DNA from: Nodularia spumigena CCY9414
GTDB taxonomy: Bacteria; Cyanobacteriota; Cyanobacteriia; Cyanobacteriales; Nostocaceae
Length of the DNA stretch: 64,000 nucleotides
Direction of reading: 5' to 3'
NCBI RefSeq assembly: GCF_000340565.2
Contig: NZ_CP007203.1
Coordinates: 722,297 to 786,296, forward strand
The position numbers and the translations under genes were made by a program. Of the stretch, positions 35,643-45,262 are shown piece by piece. Each line of letters begins with the position of its first letter. The first letter of the stretch is position 1. The notes beneath the pieces were generated by a model that did not search any database, was not told the DNA's origin, and saw only the letters and a program-made list of their open reading frames with translations.

Positions 35643-36389
35643 ATGATGGACGAAAATAAACAGGTAAACAATACAAGCCAGCAATTGGGTGAACCAACAG
35701 AGGTAAAGCAATCAATGAAGAGCGACTCCCCAGCCCAAACAAACTCCAACGAATCTGACAGCGAGGTTACTGAGCAAGTGACAACACCAGAAAATGTATC
35801 TTCAGATACAATATTTTCCCCAGAAGATAGTGTTGCTACCACTGAAAAAACTGAAGTAGAAACGGCTGCTTTGGCAGAATTGACTCAACAAATTGAGTCT
35901 CTCAAAGTGCAACTAGAAGAACGCAGTACTCAATATATGAGGATTGCCGCAGATTTTGAGAATTACCGCAAACGTACTAGCAAAGAAAAAGAAGAGTTGG
36001 ATTTGCAAGTCAAGCGGAACACTATTTTGGAATTGCTACCCATAGTCGATAATTTTGAACGGGCGCGAGCGCACCTCAAGCCACAAAGTGACGGCGAGAT
36101 GACAATTCACAAAAGTTATCAAGGGGTTTATAAACAACTAGTGGAATGCCTGAAACGCATAGGTGTATCACCGATGCGTCCTGAAGGTCAAGAATTCGAT
36201 CCCAATCTCCATGAAGCAGTTATGCGCGAACCTACGGATGAACATCCAGAAGGAACAGTGTTAGAAGAGTTAGTACGCGGATATTATTTGGGCGATCGCG
36301 TGCTGCGCCATTCAATGGTCAAGGTGGCTGCTCCCAAGGAAGACACACCACCTGCACCCGACGAACAGTCGAGTTCCTCTGACAGTTAA
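35643..36389 (+). CDS. grpE: GrpE, nucleotide exchange factor of DnaK
   Basis: The 248-residue protein has an acidic, Ser/Thr-rich disordered N-terminus of about 80 residues. A long coiled coil follows ([43 protein letters not shown]). The C-terminal beta domain ends [25 protein letters not shown] (here [18 protein letters not shown]), the GrpE signature. It releases ADP from DnaK. The next gene on the same strand is dnaK, 293 bp away. Confidence 0.96.
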   Translation: MMDENKQVNNTSQQLGEPTEVKQSMKSDSPAQTNSNESDSEVTEQVTTPENVSSDTIFSPEDSVATTEKTEVETAALAELTQQIESLKVQLEERSTQYMRIAADFENYRKRTSKEKEELDLQVKRNTILELLPIVDNFERARAHLKPQSDGEMTIHKSYQGVYKQLVECLKRIGVSPMRPEGQEFDPNLHEAVMREPTDEHPEGTVLEELVRGYYLGDRVLRHSMVKVAAPKEDTPPAPDEQSSSSDS

Positions 36390-36682
36390 ACTGTAGTTGC
36401 TCGTCTCATTAACCAAAAGTGGCTAGGTTCTATCCAGGATAGGCATCGCATATCTCAGAAAGGATAGGGCTGTGGACAGTTGGCCGCACTTTCGCAGCCC
36501 GCCTTTTGATAGCAGCTTGCATCTGGGGAGCGACTTGAACACAAACAGCCGACCCTCAAAAACTGTCAATGTTTCAACTGCTCGCAAGAGGAGTTCCATA
36601 GAAGTTACCATAAGCTTTAGATGATACAAAAAATAATCTGCCAAACATTAGGGTAGAATAATTCGGTAAAAATACTGTACGT
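36390..36682. other. grpE-dnaK intergenic region
   Basis: 293 bp without a supported gene. The length suggests a separate promoter for dnaK. No recognisable heat-shock operator was found. Confidence 0.4.
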
Positions 36683-38647
36683 ATGGGAAAAGTTATTGGC
36701 ATCGATTTAGGCACTACTAACAGTTGCGTCGCAGTTTTGGAGGGTGGCAAACCAATTGTGATCTCCAACACTGAAGGGGGACGTACTACACCTAGTATTG
36801 TGGGATTTGGCAAGGGTGATGTTCGCTTAGTCGGTCAGATGGCAAAGCGCCAAGCCGTCACTAATGCGGAAAACACAGTTTATAGTGTCAAGCGATTTAT
36901 CGGTCGTCGCTGGGAAGATACTCAAACAGAACGCAGTCGTGTACCTTATAGCTGTATCAAAGGTCGAGATGATACTGTTGATGTGCAAATTCGGGGCCAT
37001 GACTACACACCCCAGGAAATATCTGCTATGGTTCTGCAAAAACTCAAGCAGGATGCAGAAAGTTTCTTGGGTGAAGAAGTAACTCAGGCAGTAATTACCG
37101 TACCAGCATATTTCACAGATGCCCAAAGACAAGCAACTAAAGATGCTGGTACTATTGCTGGACTGGAAGTTCTCCGGATCATCAACGAGCCAACTGCTGC
37201 GGCTTTAGCCTTTGGTTTAGAAAAACAAGACCAAGAGCAGTTGATTTTAGTATTTGACCTAGGAGGCGGGACTTTCGATGTTTCCATCCTCCAACTTGGG
37301 GATGGAGTTTTTGAAGTGAAGGGAACTTGTGGTAACAACCACTTGGGCGGAGATGACTTTGATAACGCGATCGTCACCTGGATGATTGAACGTTTCCAGG
37401 AACAAGAGAAAATCGATCTTTCCCCCGATAAAATGGCACTGCAACGTCTGCGGGAAGCAGCAGAAAAGGCAAAAATTGAACTTTCTCATATGGCGAGTAC
37501 TTCCATTAACTTGCCATTTCTCACTGCCAATGAGGCTGGGCCAAAACATCTGGAAATGGAACTCAATCGCGCTCAATTTGAAGAGATGGCAAAGCCTTTA
37601 ATTGACGCTACTATCGAGCCAATGATTCAAGCCCTTAAAGACGCAGACCTCCAAACACAAGACATAGATCGAATTATTTTGGTAGGTGGTTCCACCCGCA
37701 TTCCAGCAGTGCAGAATGCCCTCGTTAAGTTTTTTAACGGTAAAGCTCCCGATCGCTCTATCAACCCTGATGAGGCAGTAGGACTTGGTGCAGCAATTCA
37801 AGCAGGGGTACTGAGTGGCGAGGTCGATAATCTTCTGCTCTTGGATATCACTCCCCTATCCCTGGGAATTGAAACTTTGGGAGAAGTGTTTACAAAAATT
37901 ATTGAACGTAACACCACAATTCCCACCAGTAAATTTCAAGTTTTTTCCACTGCTGTTGATGGACAAACCTCTGTAGAAATTCACATCCTCCAAGGGGAAA
38001 GGGCAATGGCCAGGGATAACAAAAGTCTGGGGAAATTTCTCCTGAAAGGAATTCCGCCATCTCCCCGTGGCGTTCCACAAATAGAAGTATCTTTTGAAAT
38101 TGATGTTAACGGTATTCTCAAGGTTGCAGCCCAAGACAAAGGTACTGGTCGAGAGCAGAGTGTTCGGATCACGAATACAGGCGGTCTCAAAACCAACGAA
38201 GTAGAACGGATGCAACAAGAAGCCGAAGTATTTGCCGAAGAAGATAGAAAACGGAAAGAACTGGTTGAACTCAAAAATCAAGCAGATAATTTGTTGTTTA
38301 GTTACCAATCAAGCATCAGGGATAACCGTGACTTTATTGGTGAGCAGATGAAAGCTTTAGCCAACGAAAAAGTCATTCAACTCCAAGCCGTAATGGCTAA
38401 TCCCCGCATTACGCTCACAGAATTTCAAGAGTGCTTAGATGACTTCCAACAAACTTTGTTTGCCATTGGTGCTGATGTCTACAACCGAGCTAACGATGAA
38501 GAAGATAGTGCCGAAGTGGCAGAAGTTTCAGAGCAACTGTTGACATCAGAATTAGAGCAACCGTTGAATGGAACACTAATACCACAATTCAACTTTGATT
38601 TTGATGACGAAAGTACAGCACAGGCTGATTATGAAGCAATAGATTAG
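36683..38647 (+). CDS. dnaK: DnaK, Hsp70 chaperone
   Basis: The 654-residue Hsp70 has the ATPase motifs [29 protein letters not shown]-like ([15 protein letters not shown]), [12 protein letters not shown] and [13 protein letters not shown]. The substrate-binding domain ([31 protein letters not shown] onwards) and a shortened lid with an acidic C-terminus follow. It folds proteins with DnaJ and GrpE, both encoded here. Cyanobacteria have several DnaK paralogues; this is the one linked to grpE and dnaJ. Sequence is intact. Confidence 0.97.
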   Translation: MGKVIGIDLGTTNSCVAVLEGGKPIVISNTEGGRTTPSIVGFGKGDVRLVGQMAKRQAVTNAENTVYSVKRFIGRRWEDTQTERSRVPYSCIKGRDDTVDVQIRGHDYTPQEISAMVLQKLKQDAESFLGEEVTQAVITVPAYFTDAQRQATKDAGTIAGLEVLRIINEPTAAALAFGLEKQDQEQLILVFDLGGGTFDVSILQLGDGVFEVKGTCGNNHLGGDDFDNAIVTWMIERFQEQEKIDLSPDKMALQRLREAAEKAKIELSHMASTSINLPFLTANEAGPKHLEMELNRAQFEEMAKPLIDATIEPMIQALKDADLQTQDIDRIILVGGSTRIPAVQNALVKFFNGKAPDRSINPDEAVGLGAAIQAGVLSGEVDNLLLLDITPLSLGIETLGEVFTKIIERNTTIPTSKFQVFSTAVDGQTSVEIHILQGERAMARDNKSLGKFLLKGIPPSPRGVPQIEVSFEIDVNGILKVAAQDKGTGREQSVRITNTGGLKTNEVERMQQEAEVFAEEDRKRKELVELKNQADNLLFSYQSSIRDNRDFIGEQMKALANEKVIQLQAVMANPRITLTEFQECLDDFQQTLFAIGADVYNRANDEEDSAEVAEVSEQLLTSELEQPLNGTLIPQFNFDFDDESTAQADYEAID

Positions 38648-38727
38648 TCATTGGTCATTAGTCATTGGTCATTGGTCATTGGTCATTGGTCATTGGTCAT
38701 TGGTCATTGGTCATTAGTCATTGGTGT
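38644..38727. repeat. STRR of GTCATTG heptamers at the dnaK stop
   Basis: About eleven units of GTCATTG or GTCATTA begin inside the dnaK stop region (AGATTAGTCATTGG). CTGCCCC units follow to about 38785. The complementary CAATGAC array recurs at 4443-4462 and 47731-47772. The rest of the 500-bp interval before dnaJ shows no gene. Confidence 0.9.
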
Positions 38728-39146
38728 ATTGTCCTTTCTGCCTGCCCCCTGCCCCTGCTTCTTTCTCCCTGCCCCCTGTCCCTATTTTTGCTAGATTGTA
38801 GAAGCGAATTGCCGTGGGCTAGACATTGCATTCGTACAAATGCGATCAAATGCAGATGGGGGGTTTTCCGCACCTAATTGTGCGGCTAGCTCCTATAGTT
38901 CATAAGCGGGGCTTGACCCTGCTAAGTAGCACAATTGTAAAAGAGACAGTTGATGTGTCGAACTTTGGCGACTTTTATTGTCTCGCATGAGCAAAAAACT
39001 GTTGCTTTAAACTTGCTGGTGATTTTTGTGAAAGGTAAAAGGTAAAATTAAGATGTTAATAAAAATTTACTTTTTCTTTCTGCCTAGCCTCCGGCAAGCC
39101 GCCCTCTAAAGAACACTGCCTTACCCCTAACTTTTACCTTTGCTAT

Positions 39147-40280
39147 ATGGCCCGCGACTATTATGAAATTCTGGGTGTCTCTCGTGACGCCGACAAAGAA
39201 GACATCAAACAAGCTTACCGCCGTTTAGCCCGGAAGTATCACCCAGATGTGAACAAAGAACCGGGAGCGGAAGATCGGTTTAAGGAAATTAACCGCGCTT
39301 ATGAAGTGCTTTCTGAGCCAGATATTCGAGAACGTTATAACCGTTTTGGTGAAGCTGGTGTTTCAGGGGCTGCTGCTGGCGCAGGTTTCCAAGACATGGG
39401 CGATATGGGCGGCTTTGCCGATATCTTTGAAAGTATTTTCAGTGGCTTCGCTGGTGGCGGTATGGGTGGTCCCACGCAACGACGGCGCAGTGGCCCGGTG
39501 CGGGGTGACGACTTAAGGCTAGACCTGAAGTTAGACTTTCGAGAAGCGGTATTTGGCGGCGAAAAAGAAATTCGGATTTCCCATTTAGAGGTCTGTGATA
39601 CCTGTGGTGGTTCAGGTGCCAAAGCAGGTACTCGCCCTCGTACTTGTTCCACTTGTGGCGGTTCTGGTCAAGTGCGTCGTGTGACTAGAACACCTTTTGG
39701 TAGCTTCACTCAAGTCTCAACTTGTCCGAGCTGTAACGGTACGGGAATGGTGATTGAAGACAAATGTGATGCTTGTGATGGTAAGGGTACAAATCAAGTA
39801 CCTAAAAAACTCAAGATTACCATTCCAGCTGGGGTGGATAATGGGACGCGCTTACGAATCTCCCAAGAAGGGGATGCTGGTCAACGTGGTGGCCCTCCTG
39901 GAGATTTGTATGTCTATTTATTTGTCAATGAAGACGAAGAATTCCAACGAGATGGCATTAATGTTCTCTCAGAAATTAAAGTTAGCTATCTGCAAGCAAT
40001 TTTAGGTTGTCGTTTGGAAGTAGAAACAGTAGACGGGCCAGTGGAACTGATTATCCCCGCCGGAACTCAGCCGAATACAGTCATGAAGCTGGAAAATCGC
40101 GGCGTACCTCGTTTGGGAAATCCGGTGAGTCGCGGAGACCATCTGCTGACAATATTAATTGATATTCCTACCAAGGTGATTCCCGAAGAAAGAGAATTGC
40201 TGGAGAAGCTGGCTAAAATTAAGGGAGACCGTACTGGTAAAGGTGGTCTAGAAGGATTCTTGGGAAATCTGTTTAAGTAA
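39147..40280 (+). CDS. dnaJ: DnaJ, type I Hsp40 co-chaperone
   Basis: The 377-residue protein has a J domain with HPD ([12 protein letters not shown], about 32-34), a Gly/Phe-rich linker and four zinc-finger repeats [24 protein letters not shown] and CDACDGKG (about 150-215). The C-terminal substrate-binding domain contains [21 protein letters not shown] type I DnaJ stimulates DnaK ATPase. The stop overlaps the next start as TAATG. Confidence 0.97.
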   Translation: MARDYYEILGVSRDADKEDIKQAYRRLARKYHPDVNKEPGAEDRFKEINRAYEVLSEPDIRERYNRFGEAGVSGAAAGAGFQDMGDMGGFADIFESIFSGFAGGGMGGPTQRRRSGPVRGDDLRLDLKLDFREAVFGGEKEIRISHLEVCDTCGGSGAKAGTRPRTCSTCGGSGQVRRVTRTPFGSFTQVSTCPSCNGTGMVIEDKCDACDGKGTNQVPKKLKITIPAGVDNGTRLRISQEGDAGQRGGPPGDLYVYLFVNEDEEFQRDGINVLSEIKVSYLQAILGCRLEVETVDGPVELIIPAGTQPNTVMKLENRGVPRLGNPVSRGDHLLTILIDIPTKVIPEERELLEKLAKIKGDRTGKGGLEGFLGNLFK

Positions 40281-40537
40281 TGAAGTCTTCTCACCTTTCA
40301 ACTCCCGACGCTCAACTTGACTTGCGCGGCACTCCTTGCCCGATTAATTTCGTGCGGACAAAATTATGTTTGGAAAAAATGCTGCCCGGAAGTTTACTCG
40401 AAGTTTGGCTAGACTCTGGAGAACCGATTGAGCAAGTTCCTGATAGCCTCACAATGGCAGGTTATCAGGTTGAGCAAATTACAGATTGCATGGGCTATTT
40501 TTCTTTGTTAGTACGCCGTCCGGCTACTGCCCAATGA
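40280..40537 (+). CDS. TusA/SirA-family sulfur-carrier-like protein
   Basis: The 85-residue protein has the family opening LDLRGTPCPINFVRTK, with the Cys-Pro motif that carries persulfide in TusA. A two-layer alpha/beta core ends in GYFSLLVRR. Bacterial relatives hand sulfur to tRNA thiolation or other pathways; here the partner is unknown. It overlaps dnaJ by one base (TAATG) and the next gene by ATGA, so the three genes are translationally coupled. Confidence 0.88.
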   Translation: MKSSHLSTPDAQLDLRGTPCPINFVRTKLCLEKMLPGSLLEVWLDSGEPIEQVPDSLTMAGYQVEQITDCMGYFSLLVRRPATAQ

Positions 40538-41667
40538 CAACAGTGGAAACTATGTCTACTAATGGACAGTTGCTCGGTACGGTGCTAGCCGTGCAAGCTA
40601 ATTTTTATCGCGTGCAGCTGGATGTAGAAGACAAGAGTATGAGGGTACAGGGTGAGAAGGAAGATTTTTCCCCACTCCCTACTCCCTACTCCCTACTCCC
40701 TACTCCCCCCATCCTCCTCTGCACTCGCCGAACCCGTTTGAAAAAAATCGGGCAACAGGTGATGGTGGGCGATCGCGTCATTGTTTCCGAGCCTGATTGG
40801 TCTGGTGGTAGGGGGGCAATTTCCAATGTTCTACCCCGTGAAAGTTTATTAGACCGACCAGCGATCGCCAATGTTGACCAAATCCTCCTGGCATTTGCCG
40901 TTACAGACCCACCTCTGGAACCTTATCAATTAAGTCGATTTCTGCTAAAAGCTGAATCTACTGATGTTGATGTGCTTTTATGCCTGAATAAGAGTGATTT
41001 AGTCTCACCACAGGTACAACAGGAAATTAGCGATCGCCTATTAGGTTGGGGCTATAAACCCCTATTTATTAGCGTCCAAAACAACATCAATATTGACGCA
41101 TTACTTAAGTATCTCAATCATAAAATTACTGTCATTGCTGGGCCTTCTGGCGTGGGAAAATCTAGCCTGATTAACGTGCTGATACCCACTCTTAACCTGC
41201 GAGTGGGGGAAGTCTCTGGCAAATTAGCACGAGGTCGCCATACAACGCGCCATACAGAATTATTTGAATTACCAGGGGGTGGTTTGCTGGCCGATACTCC
41301 CGGCTTTAATCAACCTGACTTAGATTGTCGCCCCGAAGAATTAATCTATTACTTCCCAGAAGCCAGAGAACGGTTAGCAGTGGCTAGCTGTCGTTTTAGT
41401 GACTGTCTGCATCGAGACGAGCCTGATTGTGTGGTGCGGGGCGACTGGGAAAGATACGAACATTACTTGGAATTTTTAGATCAGGCGATCGCACATCAGA
41501 CCCATCTGCACCAACAAGCCGATCCCGAATCAACCATGAAAATCAAAAGCAAAGGTCAGGGTAAGCAACAGTACGAACCGAAGTTAGAGAGTAAAAAATA
41601 TCGTCGCGTTTCTCGGAAAACACAGTTGCAAGAATTAGAACAATTGTATAACGAACCCGAAGAGTGA
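40534..41667 (+). CDS. rsgA: RsgA, ribosome small-subunit GTPase
   Basis: About 377 residues from ATG 40534, which overlaps the preceding stop as ATGA; the frame open upstream to 40486 is not native. RsgA is a circularly permuted GTPase for late 30S assembly. The motif order is G4 LNKSDLV, G1 GPSGVGKSSLINVL, the GRHTTRHTEL switch and G3 DTPGFNQPD, then a zinc-binding C-terminal domain (CRFSDCLHRDEPDC). In the N-terminal OB fold a 29-residue segment (about 31-59) made of repeat-derived sequence interrupts the usual run FYRVQLD...LLCTRRTRLKK. The rest is normal. Confidence 0.95.
   Translation: MTTVETMSTNGQLLGTVLAVQANFYRVQLDVEDKSMRVQGEKEDFSPLPTPYSLLPTPPILLCTRRTRLKKIGQQVMVGDRVIVSEPDWSGGRGAISNVLPRESLLDRPAIANVDQILLAFAVTDPPLEPYQLSRFLLKAESTDVDVLLCLNKSDLVSPQVQQEISDRLLGWGYKPLFISVQNNINIDALLKYLNHKITVIAGPSGVGKSSLINVLIPTLNLRVGEVSGKLARGRHTTRHTELFELPGGGLLADTPGFNQPDLDCRPEELIYYFPEARERLAVASCRFSDCLHRDEPDCVVRGDWERYEHYLEFLDQAIAHQTHLHQQADPESTMKIKSKGQGKQQYEPKLESKKYRRVSRKTQLQELEQLYNEPEE
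40674..40708. repeat. STRR of ACTCCCT heptamers inside rsgA
   Basis: Four exact ACTCCCT units (40674-40701) and a partial fifth lie in frame within rsgA and encode the S/P/T/L/Y-rich stretch at residues about 47-58. Three heptamers make seven codons, so copy-number change could shift the frame unless by multiples of three. Confidence 0.85.
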
Positions 41668-41759
41668 ATCAGTGAACAGTGAACAGTTATCAGTTATCAA
41701 GCCAATGTCCTAGGCGATTTAGACCCAATGATGCCTTCCGATTGCTAACTGATAACTGT

Positions 41760-41873
41760 AGGACTTACGCACAAATCACGGAATAACGTTCGCGGAGCGT
41801 GCCGGAGGCATACCACACCAGACGCAGAGGACACAGAGTTAAGAGGGTTTGAGAGGGTTTTTGCGTAAGTCCT
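41760..41873. mobile_element. MITE-like element, AGGACTTACGCA-ended
   Basis: AGGACTTACGCA at 41760-41771 is exactly inverted at 41862-41873. The interior carries CCAGACGCAGAGGACACAGA, shared with the GGGACTT-ended elements at 8634 and 19870, and GCGGAGCGTGCCGGAGGC. It is flanked by CAGTTATC-type STRRs. The rest of 41668-42009 is non-coding. Confidence 0.8.
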
Positions 41874-42009
41874 GAACTGATAACTGATAAATATCTTAAC
41901 AATATAGCCCACTATAAAACTACATTCACGCACCCCATAAAGTCTTAAAATATTGTTAATTTCGCCAAACCCTCGTTTTTAAACTTACAAGTCCTACCCT
42001 AAAATAACT

Positions 42010-43602
42010 ATGGCTATCGGCTACGTCGCGCTTGTACTTCATGCACATCTACCCTTTGTTCGTCACCCAGAAAGTGACTATGTGTTAGAAGAAGAATGGC
42101 TTTATGAAGCCATCACCGAAACATACATTCCATTATTAAAAGTATTTGAGGGCTTAAAACGAGACGGTATCGACTTTAAAATCACCATGAGTATGACACC
42201 CCCCCTAGTGTCCATGCTCCGTGACCCCCTACTCCAAGAACGCTATGACGCGCACTTATCCCAACTAGAAGAACTTATAGAACTGGAAATTGAGCGTAAT
42301 GTCAAAAATGGGCATCTTCGTTATTTAGCCGAACATTACGCTAACGAGTTTAACGAAGCGCGTCAGATATGGGAACACTACAAAGGTGACTTAATCACAG
42401 GTTTTAAGAAGTTTCAAGATAGCAATAACTTAGAAATTATCACTTGTGGTGCTACTCACGGCTATCTACCATTGATGAAAATGTATCCACAAGCTGTGTG
42501 GGCGCAAATTCAGGTAGCTTGTGAACACTACGAGCAAACCTTTGGCCAAGCCCCCAGAGGTATTTGGTTGCCGGAATGCGCTTACTATGAAGGTGTGGAG
42601 CGAATGCTGGCGGATGCTGGTTTACGCTATTTCCTCACTGATGGACATGGCATTTTATACGCTCGTCCTCGCCCACGCTTTGGTACTTATGCGCCGATTT
42701 TTACAGAACCTGGTGTTGCGGCTTTTGGTCGAGACCATGAATCTTCTCAGCAAGTATGGTCTTCTGAGGTGGGTTATCCCGGTGCAGCTGAATATCGGGA
42801 ATTTTACAAAGATTTGGGCTGGGAAGCAGAATATGAGTACATTAAACCCTACATCATGCCCAATGGTCAGCGCAAAAACACGGGGATTAAGTATCATAAA
42901 ATTACTGGGCGTGGTTTAGGACTTTCTGATAAAGCACTCTATGATCCTTATTGGGCGAGGGAAAAGGCGGCAGAACACGCTGCTAACTTTATGTATAACC
43001 GGGAACGTCAAGTTGAGCATTTAAACGGTATCATGGGTCGCCCGCCCATTATTGTGTCGCCTTATGATGCTGAGTTATTTGGTCATTGGTGGTATGAAGG
43101 CCCTTGGTTTATTGATTACCTGTTCCGGAAATCATGGCACGACCAAGGCACATATGAAATGGCTCATTTGGCTGATTATTTGCGGACAGAACCAACTCAG
43201 CAAGTTTGTCGCCCTTCGCAGTCGAGTTGGGGTTATAAGGGTTTCCATGAGTATTGGTTGAATGAAACAAATGCTTGGATTTATCCACATTTACACAAAG
43301 CAACTGAACGCATGATTGAAATATCGCATATAGAAGCTGAAGATGATTTGCAGGAAAAAGCTCTCAACCAAGCTGCGCGGGAACTTTTATTAGCGCAATC
43401 TTCTGACTGGGCTTTTATTATGCGGACGGGTACAATGGTTCCCTATGCTGTGAGAAGAACGCGATCGCACTTAATGCGGTTCAATAAGCTCTACGAAGAT
43501 GTTAAAATCGGCAAGGTGGATAGTGGTTGGCTGGAAAAGGTGGAATTAATGGATAATATTTTCCCTGCAATCAACTATCGGGTTTACCGTCCTTTGTCGT
43601 AG
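42010..43602 (+). CDS. GH57 glycoside hydrolase, probable 1,4-alpha-glucan branching enzyme
   Basis: The 530-residue protein begins GYVALVLHAHLPFVRHPE, the GH57 motif 1. It has GATHGYLPLM, IWLPECAYYEGVE (catalytic Glu nucleophile), VSPYDAELFGHWWYEGP (catalytic Asp) and a C-terminal DUF1957-type domain. Length and motif spacing match GH57 branching enzymes such as that of Thermus (about 520 residues) rather than longer 4-alpha-glucanotransferases. It would act on glycogen in the cytosol. It stands alone. Confidence 0.9.
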   Translation: MAIGYVALVLHAHLPFVRHPESDYVLEEEWLYEAITETYIPLLKVFEGLKRDGIDFKITMSMTPPLVSMLRDPLLQERYDAHLSQLEELIELEIERNVKNGHLRYLAEHYANEFNEARQIWEHYKGDLITGFKKFQDSNNLEIITCGATHGYLPLMKMYPQAVWAQIQVACEHYEQTFGQAPRGIWLPECAYYEGVERMLADAGLRYFLTDGHGILYARPRPRFGTYAPIFTEPGVAAFGRDHESSQQVWSSEVGYPGAAEYREFYKDLGWEAEYEYIKPYIMPNGQRKNTGIKYHKITGRGLGLSDKALYDPYWAREKAAEHAANFMYNRERQVEHLNGIMGRPPIIVSPYDAELFGHWWYEGPWFIDYLFRKSWHDQGTYEMAHLADYLRTEPTQQVCRPSQSSWGYKGFHEYWLNETNAWIYPHLHKATERMIEISHIEAEDDLQEKALNQAARELLLAQSSDWAFIMRTGTMVPYAVRRTRSHLMRFNKLYEDVKIGKVDSGWLEKVELMDNIFPAINYRVYRPLS

Positions 43603-43703
43603 TCTTTTTGAAAGTTGAGTATCAATTAACTTCATACCCATATCCCTGACTTCTTTGAGAAGTTGGGGATTCATCTTTTGAATCAGCAAAAAACATTCCT
43701 GCG

Positions 43704-43726
43704 CCCTCTCCTTAGTAAGGAGAGGG
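43704..43726. repeat. Dispersed hairpin CCCTCTCCTTAG..AAGGAGAGGG
   Basis: A near-perfect palindrome followed by TTGGGGTGAGGTTTTATTT, about 100 bp after the GH57 stop. Same family as 4121 and 13205; it could terminate transcription. Confidence 0.65.
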
Positions 43727-43803
43727 TTGGGGTGAGGTTTTATTTATTGATTATCTACGTTAAATTGAAGTAAGTTGGGGATTTAATCCCAGGAGCAATT
43801 GCT

Positions 43804-44190
43804 ATGGATATATTGATTGAATCTACAAAAGATTTTGAACAAGATTTAGAGCAATTTAGTAATACAGAAAAATTTAAGATTATTAAAAAACTAAATAGAT
43901 ATGTTGAGTTACTTTCAATAGATACAAATCTCTTTTACAAGAATAGCACGCAATTAAGAAATATCAGACTCAATGAAAATTATGATTCTTCCATATATTC
44001 TCTGAGAATTAATGAACAAATTAGAATTATTCTGACTATTGATGATGATCCCATTTTTGACCGGACTGTAATAACTTTATTTAGAGCCGTCAAGGCTGAA
44101 GATGCAACAAAAGCATATAATTCAGTTGCGGAAACTCTTTACCAAGACTTCACTGTAGAAAATCAAGAGATTGAGGTTCATTCCAGCTAA
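43804..44190 (+). CDS. RelE/ParE-like toxin-fold protein
   Basis: A 128-residue protein. The C-terminal half has the RelE-type core: YSLRINEQIRIILTIDDDPIFDRTVITLFRAVKAEDATKAY, with beta strands rich in Arg as in mRNA interferases. The N-terminal part is a helical hairpin (DFEQDLEQFSNTEKFKIIKKLNRYVELL). Start ATG 43804 with AGGAG upstream. Its stop overlaps the next start by one base (TAATG), so the two genes form a coupled pair. Catalytic residues are not certain. Confidence 0.65.
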   Translation: MDILIESTKDFEQDLEQFSNTEKFKIIKKLNRYVELLSIDTNLFYKNSTQLRNIRLNENYDSSIYSLRINEQIRIILTIDDDPIFDRTVITLFRAVKAEDATKAYNSVAETLYQDFTVENQEIEVHSS

Positions 44191-44522
44191 TGGCACAAAT
44201 CAAGCCTCTTTTAGATGAATATGGTGTCATCCATGAAGCAATTAAGATTTTACCAGAGGAGTTAAAAGTTGATTTTCTCCAAGCTTTAGCTGAACTAGAA
44301 GATAATGAGTGTCATCGAACCAGAAGTTTTCCTAAAACTAGACTCCATAAAGTCACAGGTATTAAACAAGCAATATACAGAGCCGATATCGATAAAATAT
44401 CAGGTTGGCGCATCCATATTCAATATATTGAAGGAAAAATACATTTAAAAGACATTATTGAAGGTCAACAACATGATGATGTGATTAAAGTTATTAAATC
44501 AAAGAGAGATAGATATGAGTAA
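44190..44522 (+). CDS. Second RelE/HigB-like small protein, coupled partner
   Basis: A 110-residue protein: an N-terminal helix (EAIKILPEELKVDFLQALAELED), then FPKTRLHKVTGIKQAIYRADIDKISGWRIHIQYIEGKIHLKDIIEGQQHDDVIKVIKSKRDRYE. The beta-strand pattern with Arg and the final HDDVIKVI helix recall RelE/HigB-type toxins rather than an antitoxin: no DNA-binding HTH, AbrB or ribbon-helix-helix domain is visible. It overlaps the preceding gene by one base. It may be a toxin, an antitoxin of new type or neither. Confidence 0.6.
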   Translation: MAQIKPLLDEYGVIHEAIKILPEELKVDFLQALAELEDNECHRTRSFPKTRLHKVTGIKQAIYRADIDKISGWRIHIQYIEGKIHLKDIIEGQQHDDVIKVIKSKRDRYE

Positions 44523-44545
44523 GGGAGCATCCCACTTTTTTGCAC

Positions 44546-44667
44546 GTCATTGCGTTCGCGTAGCGTGTCCGAAGGACTTACGGAACGAAGTAGAGTGAAG
44601 CAATCGCAAAATCTCCGACTAACAACAAACCTATGCGATTGCTTCGTCGTTCCTCCTCGCAATGACA
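44546..44667. repeat. Long imperfect inverted repeat (TCATTGCG-ended)
   Basis: TCATTGCG and GAAGCAATCGCA on the left are mirrored by TGCGATTGCTTCG and CGCAATGA on the right. Between them the left arm carries GTTCGCGTAGCGTGTCCGAAGG, which belongs to the dispersed repeat family found inside the giant kinase. Non-coding, follows the RelE-like pair. Confidence 0.7.
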
Positions 44668-44763
44668 ATTATTCTCTTGTTGCAAAATAAAAACTGGGAT
44701 GCACCCTATGAGTAATTCGTAATTCGTAGTTCGTAAAAATTACTGAGCTACTGGATTAATACT

Positions 44764-45219
44764 TTACAAGTAGGCGAAAAAATCTTCGGGAACTAATCTT
44801 AATTTACCAGATTTAAATTCAGAAATATCTACCCATAGTGCTTTATGTTGATGATTTTTGGATTCAGAAAATATCAAACTTTCCAATTGATAAAATTTAG
44901 AATCAACAAAATCACATTCATAAAGTTGAATGATTTCGTGTCCTTGCTTACCATTACAGATAAATATACTTTCTATGCAGCCTAAATAGTTAATATTTGT
45001 TAAGTCTGCTTGAATTTCTTCTTGAAATTCTCTTTTTAAAGCAGCTTGGCTAGTTTCGCCAAAGTCAACCCCACCACCTAAAGCTCGATAATAAGATTCT
45101 TGTTTGAGGGAATCGTAGCCTTGGGAAACAAAAATGCGTTCGCTTTGCGTACGCTTTGCGTACTCGCTATCCCGGATCAATCCTAAAGCTAATAGCCGAA
45201 TTTTTCCTAGTTTGCTCAT
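44764..45219 (-). CDS. Nudix hydrolase
   Basis: A 151-residue protein with the Nudix box GGGVDFGETSQAALKREFQEEIQ (about 49-71), that is GX5EX7REUXEEXG with Gln in place of the last residues. It hydrolyses a nucleoside diphosphate linked to some group; the substrate is unknown. The N-terminal strand normally reads RIR-GDRIFVSQGYD without a gap. Here RDSEYAKRTQSERIFVSQGYD contains about ten extra residues (18-27) encoded by a GCGTTCGCTTTGCGTACG repeat. The insertion is in frame and lies in a loop before the first core strand, so the enzyme may still fold. Confidence 0.88.
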   Translation of the reverse strand: MSKLGKIRLLALGLIRDSEYAKRTQSERIFVSQGYDSLKQESYYRALGGGVDFGETSQAALKREFQEEIQADLTNINYLGCIESIFICNGKQGHEIIQLYECDFVDSKFYQLESLIFSESKNHQHKALWVDISEFKSGKLRLVPEDFFAYL

Positions 45220-45262
45220 CTAAAAATCTCCGGGAATATGGAAACGTTTTTTTTAGCCGTAG

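Noticed and set aside
36827-38308. Several long frames antisense or out of frame to dnaK
   Set aside because: They are shadows of the strongly biased dnaK coding frame; none has a family match.
42521-42919. 132-codon frame within the GH57 gene
   Set aside because: It lies in another frame of the same strand inside a clearly coding GH57 gene and has no recognisable sequence.
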